Positions 9,429 to 17,260 of a DNA stretch of 64,000 nt are shown here, piece by piece. The notes under the pieces are model-generated. The model saw only the letters and a program-made list of their open reading frames with translations. It did no database searches and had not been told where the DNA came from. Both the position numbers and the translations under genes were made by a program. This stretch comes from Pseudosulfitobacter pseudonitzschiae (GTDB lineage: Bacteria; Pseudomonadota; Alphaproteobacteria; Rhodobacterales; Rhodobacteraceae), in NCBI RefSeq assembly GCF_900129395.1, contig NZ_FQVP01000013.1:1-64000 (forward strand), in the 5' to 3' direction. Positions within the stretch are counted from its first letter, which is position 1, and each line of letters begins with the position of its first letter.

Positions 9429-10124
9429 ATGAAACTCAAGGCAATCATGATGACCACCGCGGTCTCCGCAGTCATGGCAACAGGCGCATTCGCTCAGGTG
9501 AGCAGCACGCCCGAAGCAGACCCGAACGCGGCAACCACAACCGAGCAAGCCGTTGCCCCGACATTCATGTCGCTTGATGAAATGACCGTCGGCGACCTGC
9601 TGGGCAAAAGCGTTTACGAGCCGAACGGCGATTCCATCGGTGACATCGACTATGTTCTGGGCAGCGAAGGCAGCGCGAACGTGGTGATCGGCATCGGCGG
9701 CTTTCTGGGCCTTGGCGAATACACCGTCGCTGTGCCGCTTGACGAGCTGACCTTTGACGCAGAGTCGCAGAACGTTCAGATGGACACCACCAAGGAAGCG
9801 CTGAAAGCGCTGCCTGAGTTCGACGAAAGCGATGCCGAAAGCCTGCCGGACGAAACACAGCTGAGCACGCTGATGGCTGCCGATGACTCGGCCGCGCCGG
9901 CTGACTCGACTGCCCCCGCGGCAATCGCACCTGCGGACTCGAGCGAAAGCTCGGGTGCTGCGACCGAACCGTCCAGCACGATGTCTGACGACAGCGCGGC
10001 AGACACCGCCACCGACGCCGCACCTGCGGATTCGGCAGCTGATCCTGCGGCCGATCCCGCAGCGGACGCGGCAACCGATGACGCCACCAAGACGGAAGAG
10101 CCCAAAACTGAATCGTCCAACTGA
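9429..10124 (+). CDS. Exported PRC-barrel domain protein with Ala/Asp/Ser-rich tail
   Basis: A 231-residue protein with a Sec signal peptide (MKLKAIMMTT, then hydrophobic to ATGAFAQ). A PRC-barrel-like domain follows at about residues 47-120 (LLGKSVYEPNGDSIGDIDYVLG, VAVPLDELTF). The C-terminal half is low-complexity, with repeated AADP/ADSA units and many acidic residues. The start is fixed by AAGGAGG at 9414-9420, eight bases before ATG 9429. PRC barrels bind small ligands or partner proteins; the role of this exported version is unknown, with envelope or stress functions possible. It stands alone between two operons and is followed by an intrinsic terminator. Confidence 0.8.
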   Translation: MKLKAIMMTTAVSAVMATGAFAQVSSTPEADPNAATTTEQAVAPTFMSLDEMTVGDLLGKSVYEPNGDSIGDIDYVLGSEGSANVVIGIGGFLGLGEYTVAVPLDELTFDAESQNVQMDTTKEALKALPEFDESDAESLPDETQLSTLMAADDSAAPADSTAPAAIAPADSSESSGAATEPSSTMSDDSAADTATDAAPADSAADPAADPAADAATDDATKTEEPKTESSN

Positions 10125-10160
10125 TAGCGTTGCATCGTTGCATATCAGTTTGACAGAAAG

Positions 10161-10193
10161 CGCCCCCGGTCAGCTTGATCGGGGGCGTTTTGT
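10161..10193 (+). terminator. Rho-independent terminator after the PRC-barrel gene
   Basis: Arms CGCCCCCG (10161-10168) and CGGGGGCG (10180-10187) pair perfectly around an 11-base loop and are followed by TTTTGTT. It starts about 36 bases after the stop of the upstream gene. Confidence 0.85.
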
Positions 10194-10281
10194 TATGTGT
10201 GTGGGGGGGCCGGTGGATTTGGGATGTGCAGAATAATTACATAATCGGTATTATAGGTGGCATTCTCGCATGTTGGCGCGC

Positions 10282-10300
10282 GCCACACTTTCAGTGTGGC
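10282..10300. terminator. Perfect 8-bp hairpin downstream of larC
   Basis: GCCACACT (10282-10289) and AGTGTGGC (10293-10300) form a perfect stem with a 3-base loop, 22 bases beyond the larC stop on the minus strand. There is no clear U-tract, so it may act as a transcript 3' stabiliser rather than a classical terminator. Confidence 0.45.
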
Positions 10301-10321
10301 TCCTGCCAGAAACCAATCGCG

Positions 10322-11500
10322 TTATCCCTCGGTTTCCCCCTTCCGCGCGGCTGTCCGGCGGGCGGCCAGTGTCGGACTGGCATCCAGATCATCGCTTTCC
10401 ACTTTCAGCGTGTCATGCCCTGCGGGGCGGCGGGTGCGTTTGCGGCGGGTGCCGTCGGGGGTTGTCTCGATGCTGCGGGGCAGGATCAGCCGGTCCACCA
10501 CGCTGCGGCGCAGGCCCAGGGTCGAGGTCACGTCGAACATGCGCGCGGCCACGGCCTCGGCGGCGTCCGGTTGTACCAGCAGGTCGATGCGCACCACGGG
10601 GCGGGATTTCTTGCCCATGGCGGTCAGCAGCAGCACATCGACCACGCCCGCCGTCGCGCGCAGGGTGTCGGTGGCAGCGCCCAGTTCCTCGCCCGTCATG
10701 TCGTCGATGTCGCAGGAGAGTTGCACAAGCTGGTCCTGCATCATGCCGCTTGTCGCGGTGTCGAACATCGTGACGCGCAGGATATTCGGCAGGCCCTGCA
10801 TTACGCGCGTGCCTGCGCCGGAACCCACACCCGACAGCCGTCCGGGGGGGCGGGTGCCGTGGCTGCCGCCGGTGACATGGGCCAGAATGGCAGCACCTGT
10901 CGGCGTCACCCGTTCGCCCGCGATGCCGTCGTCGTGCCAGTCATAGCCTTGCAGGATCAGCGCCGTCGCGGGCGCCGGCACCGGCAGCTTGCCGTGCGCT
11001 GTATCGACCAGGCCGCCACCCAGCGGCAGCGGGGCCAGGCTGTAGGTCGCCCCGTCCAGCGCGGCACAGATGCTGCCCGCCGCCGTCACGTCCATCAGCG
11101 CGTCCCAATCCGCGATTTCGTGGAAATGCACGCGGTCGATGGGGATGTTGTGGACCTTTGCCTCGGCCTCGGCGATGCGGTGCAGTATGGCACAGGCGGC
11201 GTCCGCCGTGCCGTCGGACAGCGGCGCGGTTTCCAGCAGGGCGCGCATCGCCTTGTAGGTGGTGTCGGTCCCGTGCCGCGCGGCGGTGCCGCCGTCGGCC
11301 AGCACCAGACGGAACTGGCGCGACATGATGCCGGAGGCGACATGTTCGGTCAGCGCGGGATGCCCTACCTCGGCGGGCAACACGGCGGCGACATCGGCCA
11401 GAACGCGGTCGGTCAGGTCGGGGCGCGCGTGCAGCATCGCCGCGATGAACATATCGCCCGCAGCGCCACCAACGGGGTCCAGATGCAGGTGCAGCCCCAT
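10322..11500 (-). CDS. larC: Nickel-pincer cofactor biosynthesis protein LarC
   Basis: A 392-residue protein of the LarC (DUF111) family, the CTP-dependent nickel insertase that completes the nickel-pincer nucleotide (NPN) cofactor. It begins with the family block HLDPVGGAAGDMFIAAML, then carries VHFHEIADWDALMDV, TPTGAAILAH and the C-terminal segment DDMTGEELGAATDTLRATAGVVDVLL. Both LarC halves are in one frame; in some bacteria they are joined by frameshifting, which is not needed here. Its ATG overlaps the stop of the LarA-like gene, so insertase and probable client are coupled. LarB and LarE are 22 kb away at 33.7-35.2 kb. Confidence 0.88.
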   Translation of the reverse strand: MGLHLHLDPVGGAAGDMFIAAMLHARPDLTDRVLADVAAVLPAEVGHPALTEHVASGIMSRQFRLVLADGGTAARHGTDTTYKAMRALLETAPLSDGTADAACAILHRIAEAEAKVHNIPIDRVHFHEIADWDALMDVTAAGSICAALDGATYSLAPLPLGGGLVDTAHGKLPVPAPATALILQGYDWHDDGIAGERVTPTGAAILAHVTGGSHGTRPPGRLSGVGSGAGTRVMQGLPNILRVTMFDTATSGMMQDQLVQLSCDIDDMTGEELGAATDTLRATAGVVDVLLLTAMGKKSRPVVRIDLLVQPDAAEAVAARMFDVTSTLGLRRSVVDRLILPRSIETTPDGTRRKRTRRPAGHDTLKVESDDLDASPTLAARRTAARKGETEG

Positions 11501-12816
11501 CAGTGTGCGTCCGGCCAGGGGTTGACCAGACGGCCGTCCTCGAACTGCATTTCCTCCAGCTCCCCGATGATCTCAAAGCCCGGACGGTCGCGCAGCTCGG
11601 GCAGCATCGCCTCGGACGCATAGAGGTATTCCAGTTTCAGCGTGTTCGGGATGCGCAGCAGGCGCGGCTTGGTGATGTCCTCGGCCCCGCAGGTTTTCAC
11701 CACCGTTTGAATGGCCGAGCGGGCACAGGGCATGACCATCGGCAGCTTGGCCTGCATCAGCACCTGCGAGGTCAGGCAGTTGGCATAGACGGCCTCGCGG
11801 TCAAAGTTTTCCTCGATCTGCGCGGTGATCACATCGGCCCGCGCCGCCCCGTTGCCGTTGCCATTGCTGCGCGGCGACAGCCCCAGCGCCACCAGCCGTT
11901 CGATGTGCAGGTGCACCTGCATCTTGGGGCTGGAAAAACGGTGGGTGATGTTGGGGTCCATGCCGGTGCCGGAAAACTCCTTGCCGATTTCGTCCACCAC
12001 CAGCACGTCCAGCGTGCCGGATGCCGTGGGCTGGTCCAGCGGCCCGACCGGCAGGCGCGGCATGTTGGCCATCGCCTCTTGCAACAGCGGTGCCTCGGCC
12101 TCGAGCAAGCCATCGCTGTCCAGAACCTCGACCCGCGCCAGTTCGTCATAGGCGTTTTCGATGGTGCCGATGCCGAACAGCACCTTGCACCGCTCCAGCT
12201 TCATCCGGGCCATCAGGGCGACATAGATGCCGACGTTGTCGATGCCCCGCGCATGGCAGTTTTCAGCCCCCGATTGCTTGCCCAGCCCGATCGACAGCAT
12301 TTTCGCCAGACCGCTTTCGTTGGGCGCGCGGAACGAGGTGTGCGGTTTGATCCGGTTGAACAGGATGATGCCGTCGGCGGCATTGGCGTGGCGGTCCATG
12401 CGCACCGACATGCCGTTGTCCAGAACGCCGATTTCGTCGGTTTCCATGGACGAGCGGATGGGGCAGCCGATCACGGCCTCGGTCACGCCCAGCTTGGCCA
12501 GCAGGGCGGTCTGCCCCTCGGCGGTGGCGCCGCCGTGGCTGCCCATGGAGGGCACGACGAACGGATCGGCCCCGCGTGCGCGAACCTCGGCCACGATGGC
12601 GGTCAGCAGTTCGGGGAAATCCGCGATGCCCCGGCTGCCTGCGGTGATGGCGATGGACATGCCCGGTTTGACTTTGTCCGTGCAGGCGGCGCGCGCCATC
12701 GCGTCGCGCACGGCGGCGGCGGGGTCGCCCGCGCGGGTGGCGGCAAAGGTCTGGCGGCACAGCGCGATGCGGGGCAGCACGGTGTCCTGCACCAGTTTCA
12801 CGTAATTCGGTGTCAT
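11500..12816 (-). CDS. LarA-like nickel-pincer-dependent racemase/epimerase, substrate unknown
   Basis: A 438-residue homologue of lactate racemase LarA (DUF2088 superfamily). Residues equivalent to the LarA catalytic and cofactor set are visible: H94 (GSHGG), H159 (IKPHT), K172 (GLAKML, the likely NPN-attached lysine) and H188 (CHARG). The spacings 65, 13 and 16 compare with 66, 10 and 16 in LarA (H108, H174, K184, H200). The segment around them (RIKPHTSFR, ESGLAKMLSIGLGKQ) belongs to a divergent subgroup, so lactate is not assumed. It lies between a sugar-acid dehydratase and larC in one operon, suggesting epimerisation at C2 of a sugar acid or other 2-hydroxyacid. Confidence 0.75.
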   Translation of the reverse strand: MTPNYVKLVQDTVLPRIALCRQTFAATRAGDPAAAVRDAMARAACTDKVKPGMSIAITAGSRGIADFPELLTAIVAEVRARGADPFVVPSMGSHGGATAEGQTALLAKLGVTEAVIGCPIRSSMETDEIGVLDNGMSVRMDRHANAADGIILFNRIKPHTSFRAPNESGLAKMLSIGLGKQSGAENCHARGIDNVGIYVALMARMKLERCKVLFGIGTIENAYDELARVEVLDSDGLLEAEAPLLQEAMANMPRLPVGPLDQPTASGTLDVLVVDEIGKEFSGTGMDPNITHRFSSPKMQVHLHIERLVALGLSPRSNGNGNGAARADVITAQIEENFDREAVYANCLTSQVLMQAKLPMVMPCARSAIQTVVKTCGAEDITKPRLLRIPNTLKLEYLYASEAMLPELRDRPGFEIIGELEEMQFEDGRLVNPWPDAH

Positions 12817-12832
12817 ATCGTGGTCTTCCTTG

Positions 12833-14380
12833 TCAGCCCGTCACGCCAATCGGCCACGGCGCGAATTCTTCTTCCCCGACGCCAAGCGCCTCGGATTTGC
12901 TGGCCTGCCCTGACGCCACGGCCAGAATATGGTCGAAAATCTCCTGCCCCAGCTCGGCAATGGTCTTGTCCCCATCAATCACCGTGCCACAGTTGATGTC
13001 CATATCGTCCTGCATCCGGGTGAACATCGGCGTGTTCGACGCCAGCTTGATCGTGGGCGACGGGTACGAGCCAAAGCACGAGCCGCGCCCGGTGGTGAAA
13101 CAGATCAGGTTGGCCCCGCCCGCGATCTGCCCCGTGGCGGACACCGGATCAAAGCCGGGGGTGTCCATGAACACCAGCCCCTTCTGCGTCACCGGCTCGG
13201 CATAGCGGTAGACTTCCATCAATCCGGTGCTGCCGCTTTTCTTGGCCCCGCCCAGCGATTTTTCCAACACGTTGGCCAGCCCGCCGGCCTGATTGCCGGG
13301 GCTGACAACGCCGTTGATCTGGGTGTCGCGGCCACGGGTATAGTCCAGCCACCAGTCCATGCGCTCGACCAGCTTGCGGCCCACGGCCTCGGATCGGGCG
13401 CGGCGGGTCAGCAGGTGTTCGACGCCAAAGATCTCGGGCGTTTCGGACAGGATCGCGGTGCCACCGTTGCGCACCAGAATATCCGCCGCCGCCCCCAGAC
13501 CGGGGTTGGCCGACAGCCCCGACAGCCCGTCCGAGCCGCCGCATTGCATCCCGATGGTGATGTGTTCGGCGCTGCATGGGGTGCGCTGCACCTGATTGGC
13601 GGCTTCCAGCATCTCGCGCACAGCGGCCTTGCCTTCGGTGATGGAGCGCGCGGTGCCGCCGACGTGTTGCATGGTGATGGTTTTCAGCATCTTGCCTTCG
13701 GCCAGGCTTTGTTCTTCGAAGAACTGCGCCAGGTTGTTCCGCTCGCAGCCCAGCGACAGCACCACGGCGCCGGCCATGTTGGGGTGCCGGATATAGCCCG
13801 CCAGCGTGCGCCGCAGCAGGTCCATCGGCTCGCCCGTCATTTCCATGCCGCAGCCGGATTCGTGGATAAAGGGGATCACCCCGTCGACATTGGCCCAGTC
13901 TTCCATGCGCTCTTCGTCGAAATAATTGCCGATCTTGCGCGCCACGGTGGCGGAACAGTTCACGGTGACGAACAGGCCGATATAGTTGCGCGTGCCGACC
14001 TGCCCGTTGGCGCGGCGGATGCCCATGAAGCTGGCGCGCTGGTCCTCGGGCAGGATGTCCGTGGGCACGTAATCGCGGGCAAAGGCGTAATCCTTGTCCA
14101 CCGCGTCAAAGCGGATGTTGTGGCTGTGCAGCCAGTCGCCCGGAGCGATGTCATGGGCGGCATAGCCGATGACCGTCTCGAATTTCAGGATCGGCGCACC
14201 GCTCTGGATCGGGCGGATGGCGATCTTGTGGCCCTGCGGCGTGTCGTGGTTGGCGGTCACCCCGTGGTCGGGCAGCGGCGTGCCCTTGGCAATCGGTCCG
14301 GTGGCAACCACCACGTTGTCGCCATCCGACAGCAACAGTACCCTTGCGGTGGCGTTTCGGTCTAGGGTGGGGCTGTCCAT
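12833..14380 (-). CDS. UxaA/GarD-family sugar-acid dehydratase (altronate or galactarate type)
   Basis: A 515-residue protein with an N-terminal SAF-like domain (about residues 1-90) and the C-terminal altronate/galactarate dehydratase domain. Family blocks are GIRRANGQVGTRNYIG, ESGCGMEMTG, GAVVLSLGCERNN, QCGGSDGLSGLSANPGLG, SETPEIFGVEHLL and FTTGRGSCFGSYPSPTIKL. It probably dehydrates an aldonate or aldarate using Fe(II). ATG 14380 is chosen because the only longer in-frame start is a TTG at 14431 with no useful ribosome site. First gene of the operon with the LarA-like gene (16 bp downstream) and larC; divergent from the GntR gene. D-galactarate would give 5-keto-4-deoxyglucarate, a possible substrate for the DapA-family enzyme at 16345. 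Confidence 0.78.
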   Translation of the reverse strand: MDSPTLDRNATARVLLLSDGDNVVVATGPIAKGTPLPDHGVTANHDTPQGHKIAIRPIQSGAPILKFETVIGYAAHDIAPGDWLHSHNIRFDAVDKDYAFARDYVPTDILPEDQRASFMGIRRANGQVGTRNYIGLFVTVNCSATVARKIGNYFDEERMEDWANVDGVIPFIHESGCGMEMTGEPMDLLRRTLAGYIRHPNMAGAVVLSLGCERNNLAQFFEEQSLAEGKMLKTITMQHVGGTARSITEGKAAVREMLEAANQVQRTPCSAEHITIGMQCGGSDGLSGLSANPGLGAAADILVRNGGTAILSETPEIFGVEHLLTRRARSEAVGRKLVERMDWWLDYTRGRDTQINGVVSPGNQAGGLANVLEKSLGGAKKSGSTGLMEVYRYAEPVTQKGLVFMDTPGFDPVSATGQIAGGANLICFTTGRGSCFGSYPSPTIKLASNTPMFTRMQDDMDINCGTVIDGDKTIAELGQEIFDHILAVASGQASKSEALGVGEEEFAPWPIGVTG

Positions 14381-14433
14381 CGGCTGAGTGCTTTCGGTTG
14401 GCTGAAAAAAGACTTCGGGTTTGGGATGCAAAC

Positions 14434-14443
14434 TGATATATTA
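14434..14443. promoter_or_regulatory. Candidate GntR operator (TGATATATTA) between divergent genes
   Basis: TGATATATTA differs by one base from the perfect palindrome TAATATATTA found at 19066-19075. The flanks also agree (AAC before the box at both sites). It lies between the UxaA-like gene (start 14380, minus) and the GntR gene (start 14472, plus), the expected place for an autoregulatory operator. Confidence 0.5.
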
Positions 14444-14471
14444 GGATTAACAGGAACAAAGTGCCCTCGCA

Positions 14472-15242
14472 ATGAATGAATCCAGCAAATCACAAGGCCC
14501 GGCGATGAGCCTGTTGCCCAAGGCCATGCGCAGCGCCGGCATGGCGCTGTTCGAGGGCGGGCCAACCGGGCGCGGCGTCTATGACAGCCTGCGCGACCAG
14601 ATCGTCAAGCTGGACCTGCCGCCGGGCACGCCCCTCTTGCGGGCCGAGTTGGCGGAAACCTATGGCGTCAGCCTGACACCGCTGCGCGATGCCTTGCAGC
14701 AACTGGCCAAAGAGGGGCTGGTGCATATTTTCCCGCAGTCGCGCACGCTGGTCACGCCCATCGACGTGACCGCCATCCGCGAGGCCCAGTTCATGCGCAT
14801 CGCGCTGGAAACCGAAGTGGTGCGCGAACTGGCGTCCGGGATTGCCCCCGAAGATCTGGCGCGGCTGCGCAGCATCGTGGCGCTTCAGTCCGGGATCGCG
14901 CAGAACCCAAGCGATGTGCCGACCTTTCAGGAACTGGACGAGGCGTTCCACCAGACGCTGTTCGTCGCCGCGCGCCACGTACAGACCCAGCGGATTTTGC
15001 GCAGCCACGCGGGCCACCTGGAACGCCTGCGCCGCCTGCACCTGTCCGACACGGATGACGCGGGCCGGATGCGCAACAACCAGCAGGTGGTCGAAGGGCA
15101 CACGCAGGTGGTCGATGGCATCGAAGCAGGCGACGCCCCCCGCGCCATGGACGCCCTGCGTCGGCATTTGCAACGCACGGTGGACCGGATCGCCGAGAAG
15201 CGGGCGGCTTTCCCGGAGTATTTCGCGCCCGAGAAGGGGTAG
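14472..15242 (+). CDS. GntR-family transcriptional regulator (FCD/FadR subfamily)
   Basis: A 256-residue regulator with an N-terminal winged helix at about residues 35-100 (GVYDSLRDQIVKLDLPPG, LRAELAETYGVSLTPLRDAL) and an all-helical FCD effector domain (ELDEAFHQTLF, then a C-terminal HTQVVDGIEAGD). FCD regulators usually bind sugar acids or other carboxylates. It is divergent from the dehydratase/LarA-like/larC operon. An almost identical palindrome in its promoter region and in front of the 19000-start dehydratase makes it the probable regulator of the whole 10.3-21.8 kb island. Confidence 0.88.
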   Translation: MNESSKSQGPAMSLLPKAMRSAGMALFEGGPTGRGVYDSLRDQIVKLDLPPGTPLLRAELAETYGVSLTPLRDALQQLAKEGLVHIFPQSRTLVTPIDVTAIREAQFMRIALETEVVRELASGIAPEDLARLRSIVALQSGIAQNPSDVPTFQELDEAFHQTLFVAARHVQTQRILRSHAGHLERLRRLHLSDTDDAGRMRNNQQVVEGHTQVVDGIEAGDAPRAMDALRRHLQRTVDRIAEKRAAFPEYFAPEKG

Positions 15243-15348
15243 CTTTGGACCTGTTTATGGGTCCAGTTGCTGGTGCCGTCTTGTTTTGCAGGGTCGCCAG
15301 AAGCGGGTATTCGTGCATCGCGTGGCGAAGGGTAGGAAAGAGCCCTCT

Positions 15349-15539
15349 CCGCATTCCCCAAGCGCGGAATCGAGGCCGCAGGCCGCCGCGCATCGCCGGG
15401 CCGTCCGCCGGCACGGCGATTTGGCTGCTGTTGTGGATTACCGCCAGCTAGGATGTGCTTAGCAGCCATAAAGTGCCAGTCACGCAGGTCGGATCGCCGC
15501 ACCACGGCCCAACGATGCGCGGCTTAGCACTCTATTTCA
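15349..15539 (-). repeat. Dispersed modular repeat, copy A (in the 15243-15712 gap)
   Basis: Near-full copy of the window's dispersed repeat family. Module 1 includes GCCGCAGGCCGCCGCGCATC followed by a stem with arms ATCGCCG and CGGCGAT. Module 2 runs from GGATGTGCTTAGCAGCCATA to GCACTCTATTTCA. The 15243-15712 gap, between the convergent GntR and toxin genes, otherwise holds nothing I recognise. Read on the minus strand the core is an open frame starting GTG at 15505 (VRRSDLRDWHFMAAKHI), shared with the other copies. Confidence 0.85.
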
Positions 15540-15712
15540 TGCGTCCGCTTCGTCCCGCACACAGCACCAAGACAGCTCAGCGGATGCACGTCGGCGCGCA
15601 CGTCCGTCCGCATCTGTGCCTACAGCCCCGCCAAACCGTTCGCCTTTACAAACCCGTCCAGCGCCGCCTGTTGGCGGTCAGCAGCCGGATTCTGACTGCT
15701 GACTGCGCAACC

Positions 15713-15988
15713 TCAGGGCCACATCTGCGCCGCATGAAGAACGCGCAGAACGGTGACCGCCGCCGTGTTTTCAGCATAGACGACGATATATTTGGGCCGG
15801 ATCACCAGCTCTCGCGTGTCGTTCACCCTACCGGGGCGGCCCGATTTGGGATGCGTCAGAAGGCCAAGCACCTTGTCTTGAATGTCGTCCATCAGGGAAA
15901 TTGCGGCATCGGGATTGTCATCCGAGATATAGTCAACAATCGCCATCAGGTCCGCGACCGCCAATGCCTTCCATTCAAGGTCAGGCAC
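15713..15988 (-). CDS. RelE/ParE-family toxin
   Basis: A 91-residue protein with the ParE/RelE plasmid-stabilisation fold pattern: DLEWKALAVADLMAIVDYIS, a helical hairpin with MDDIQDKVLGLLTHPKSGRPGRV, then RELVIRPKYIVVYAE and VTVLRVLHAAQMWP. The I-x-Y-V-V-Y and VLRVLHAAQ strands are typical. It overlaps the upstream antitoxin gene by 8 bases, the usual antitoxin-first order. Such pairs stabilise plasmids, fitting a replicon that carries its own partition genes. Whether it cleaves mRNA (RelE) or poisons gyrase (ParE) cannot be decided from sequence; the ParE subgroup looks more likely. Confidence 0.85.
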   Translation of the reverse strand: MPDLEWKALAVADLMAIVDYISDDNPDAAISLMDDIQDKVLGLLTHPKSGRPGRVNDTRELVIRPKYIVVYAENTAAVTVLRVLHAAQMWP

Positions 15989-16274
15989 CGCGCTTGCCGT
16001 CGATCAAGGCGCGCGCGTCTCGCATCACCTGATCGTGCGGCTTGGCCGGTGCTGCGTCGGCCAATGCGTCCTGTACCTTGGCGCGGAACCAGGCATCGTA
16101 GGCGTCAGCATTTGCCGTTAACCCTGCGGGCAAGCCACCCTCTGCTGCCACGCGGGTCAGCAGGATGCGCACGGCGTCCGACAACGTCAGGCCGACACCG
16201 GACAGGGCATCCGTGGCCTTTGCCTTGAGCTGATCATCTACACGAACATGAATCATCGAGGTTTGAGCGGACAT
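15981..16274 (-). CDS. RelB/DinJ-family antitoxin
   Basis: A 97-residue protein with an N-terminal ribbon-helix-helix (MIHVRVDDQLKAKATDALSG, then LTLSDAVRILLTRVA) and a C-terminal toxin-binding tail. The start is supported by AAGGAGG at 16283-16289 (read on the minus strand), about eight bases upstream. A perfect 18-bp palindrome in the promoter region is the likely autoregulatory operator. Upstream of the toxin and overlapping it. Confidence 0.87.
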   Translation of the reverse strand: MSAQTSMIHVRVDDQLKAKATDALSGVGLTLSDAVRILLTRVAAEGGLPAGLTANADAYDAWFRAKVQDALADAAPAKPHDQVMRDARALIDGKRGA

Positions 16275-16302
16275 GACTGAGCCTCCTTGGAGGCGTCAGT
16301 AT

Positions 16303-16320
16303 GTATCTCAATTGAGATAC
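16303..16320. promoter_or_regulatory. Operator palindrome of the toxin-antitoxin operon
   Basis: GTATCTCAATTGAGATAC is a perfect 18-bp palindrome 29 bases before the antitoxin start. Ribbon-helix-helix antitoxins bind such symmetric sites, and its position would block the promoter. Confidence 0.7.
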
Positions 16321-16344
16321 TTTCAAGTCCGCCGTGCAAGCCCC

Positions 16345-17250
16345 CTACAACCCCGCCAACCCGTTCGCCTTGATAAACCCGTCCAGCGCCGCCTGTTGGC
16401 GGTCGGTCAGCGGCCATGCGGACGGCGGGCGCGTCGGGCCGCAGTCCTGGCCGATGGCCATCAGCGCCGCCTTGACGCCGGTGACGTTGGTGCCGTTCTG
16501 CTCTTCGGCGCGGATGTCTTCGAACACGCGCATCTCGTCGATCAGGTGGTTGGCCGTCGGATAATCGCCCGCGTCCAAGGCCGCGTGAATCTCCATCGAC
16601 CGCTCGGGCCAGACGTTGATCAGCCCAGAGGTGAACCCCCGCGCACCGACGGCATAGAGCGGCGGCGCCCAGACCTCGGCCAGACCGCCGACCCAGACGA
16701 TATGATCGGGGCAGGCGGCAATGGCGCGGGCCAGGTTCAGCGGGTGCGGCGTGGCCCATTTCACGCCCTTGACCCCCTCGACCTCGCACAGGCGGGCGAT
16801 GCCCTCGGGGCCCATGGTGTCGTTGCGCAGGTACAGCATGACGGGCAGCCCGCCCGACGCGTCGCGCACCGCCTTGATGTAATCCACCGTCCCGCGCGGC
16901 GACACGAAGGGATCGGGCGGCTGGTGGATCATCAGCGCATCGGCCCCTGCATCGGCGCTGGCGCGGGCCAGCACACAGGCGTCGCGGATGCCGCGCCCGA
17001 CACCGGCCAGAACCGGCGCGCGCCCTGCCACCATCTGCGTGACGGCGCGCACCATGGTGCAGGCCTCGTCGGTGGTCAGCGCGTAGAACTCGCCGGTGTT
17101 GCCGTTGACGACAGGGATATGCACCCCTGCCCCGATGGCGCGGTCGATGATCGGCGCCAGCTTGTCAGGCGCGATCTCTCCTGCGGCGTCATAGGGGGTT
17201 ACCAGAATGCCCGAGATTCCGGTCAATGCTTTTGTCAGATCATGGGTCAT
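16345..17250 (-). CDS. DapA-family lyase/dehydratase of sugar-acid breakdown
   Basis: A 301-residue (beta/alpha)8 enzyme of the dihydrodipicolinate synthase/N-acetylneuraminate lyase family. Visible are GISGILVTPYD, NGNTGEFYALT, Y140 (VMLYLRND) and the Schiff-base lysine K164 (GVKWATPHP). It lacks the full DapA signature and sits 10 bp downstream of an IlvD/Edd dehydratase, so a 2-keto-3-deoxy sugar acid is the probable substrate. If it is a 5-keto-4-deoxyglucarate or 2-keto-3-deoxypentonate dehydratase, its product would be 2-ketoglutarate semialdehyde, the substrate of the dehydrogenase at 19261. An aldolase cleaving to pyruvate is the alternative. Confidence 0.75.
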   Translation of the reverse strand: MTHDLTKALTGISGILVTPYDAAGEIAPDKLAPIIDRAIGAGVHIPVVNGNTGEFYALTTDEACTMVRAVTQMVAGRAPVLAGVGRGIRDACVLARASADAGADALMIHQPPDPFVSPRGTVDYIKAVRDASGGLPVMLYLRNDTMGPEGIARLCEVEGVKGVKWATPHPLNLARAIAACPDHIVWVGGLAEVWAPPLYAVGARGFTSGLINVWPERSMEIHAALDAGDYPTANHLIDEMRVFEDIRAEEQNGTNVTGVKAALMAIGQDCGPTRPPSAWPLTDRQQAALDGFIKANGLAGL

Positions 17251-17260
17251 GGGCCTGCCT

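Noticed and set aside
10322-11500. Programmed frameshift in larC
   Set aside because: Both LarC parts are in one continuous frame here, so no frameshift is required.
10175-11623. 482-codon plus-strand frame opposite larC
   Set aside because: Shadow of larC on the other strand; no domain pattern, and it begins inside a terminator region.
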